Notes under the pieces: generated by a model
Databases searched by the model: none
What the model was told of the DNA's origin: nothing
The model's input: only the letters and a program-made list of their open reading frames with translations
Source of the DNA: Methanobacteriota archaeon
GTDB taxonomy: Archaea > Thermoplasmatota > Poseidoniia > Poseidoniales > Thalassarchaeaceae
Assembly (NCBI GenBank): GCA_002712575.1
Contig: PATZ01000024.1
Span: forward strand, 1-5,796
Length of the DNA stretch: 5,796 nt
Direction of reading: 5' to 3'
Part shown: one piece after another, positions 5,591 to 5,796 of the stretch
Position numbering within the stretch: the first letter of the stretch is position 1
Layout of the letters: the number at the start of each line of letters is the position of its first letter
Position numbers and translations under genes: made by a program

Positions 5591-5796
5591 TCATGATAAA
5601 TCAGATAGGTAATTGAAAATTTTATCTCTAGTCTCTCGATAAAAATCTATTTCCTGTCCATGAGGGTCTTCTAAATTCCAATCTTGTGAAATTCTTAAGT
5701 TAGGACAATTTACTCCGCATCCCATGCTAATTATTTTATCAAAACCATGGGTTTCAATATCATCAATTGATTTGGGAAACTGATTTTCAACAGATA
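5591..5796 (-). CDS. arsC: Arsenate reductase / low-MW phosphatase-like protein, C-terminal part (cut by right edge)
   Basis: The last 67 codons of a protein enter from the right edge and stop at TGA (5593-5591). The tail matches the end of thioredoxin-coupled ArsC and related low-molecular-weight phosphatases: 'DKIISMGCGVNCP' followed by 'QDWNLEDPHGQEIDFYRE' and a final helix 'TRDKIFNYLSDLS'. In this family a P-loop near the N-terminus (CxxxxxR, off-window) attacks arsenate, and later cysteines relay the disulfide to thioredoxin. Here the visible pair is C-G-V-N-C, closer together than in the Staphylococcus/Bacillus enzymes, as I remember for archaeal members. Whether the substrate is arsenate or a phosphoprotein cannot be told from the tail. 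It lies 47 nt upstream of tRNA-Gly on the same strand. Confidence 0.75.
   Translation of the reverse strand, partial: SVENQFPKSIDDIETHGFDKIISMGCGVNCPNLRISQDWNLEDPHGQEIDFYRETRDKIFNYLSDLS

Noticed and set aside
1..5796. CRISPR array, insertion sequence, toxin-antitoxin or defence gene set
   Set aside because: No regularly spaced repeats, transposase, terminal repeats or defence-type motifs were found; every long frame is explained by the genes listed.

Overview
The window is AT-rich and gene-dense, and it reads as archaeal DNA. It most resembles a planktonic marine euryarchaeon of class Poseidoniia (Marine Group II or III). That placement is inference. It rests on an M17 aminopeptidase and an arginase-family enzyme preceded by TATA-like boxes, a DUF6015-like protein (a family I associate with Thermoplasmata and their relatives), a huge sequon-rich secreted protein with a C-terminal membrane anchor, an archaeal-style arsenate reductase/LMW phosphatase tail ('MGCGVNCP'), and AGA/ATA-rich codon use. 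No 16S, ribosomal or other firm phylogenetic marker is present.

Layout, left to right. Positions 1-770 (minus) hold the N-terminal half of a leucyl aminopeptidase (PepA, M17), cut by the left edge just before its metal-binding residues. Positions 771-902 are non-coding and carry its probable TATA box and leader. Positions 903-1820 (minus) hold a complete agmatinase/arginase-family ureohydrolase with a GTG start. Positions 1821-1941 are a divergent promoter region with several short palindromes; one 12-base word there also occurs in the pepA leader. Positions 1942-2364 (plus) encode a 140-aa DUF6015-like protein with a possible winged-helix core and an acidic tail. After 21 nt, 2386-5457 (plus) encodes a 1023-aa extracytoplasmic protein with a signal peptide, an unrecognised beta-rich N-terminal half, a proline-rich linker, three Ig-like repeats and one C-terminal membrane span. 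Convergent with it and only 14 nt from its stop (11 nt from the encoded CCA) is a tRNA-Gly(GCC) on the minus strand (5472-5543). Positions 5591-5796 (minus) are the C-terminal end of an ArsC/low-molecular-weight phosphatase-like gene, cut by the right edge.

The genes do not form one evident pathway. The aminopeptidase and ureohydrolase both act in peptide/amino-acid and nitrogen turnover, lie in the same direction and share a leader motif, so common control is possible. The DUF6015-like gene and the surface protein are probably co-transcribed. I see no mobile element, CRISPR array, phage gene, defence system or replication origin. The least explained parts are the N-terminal half of the surface protein and the shared leader motif; I cannot claim a new system from this sequence alone.
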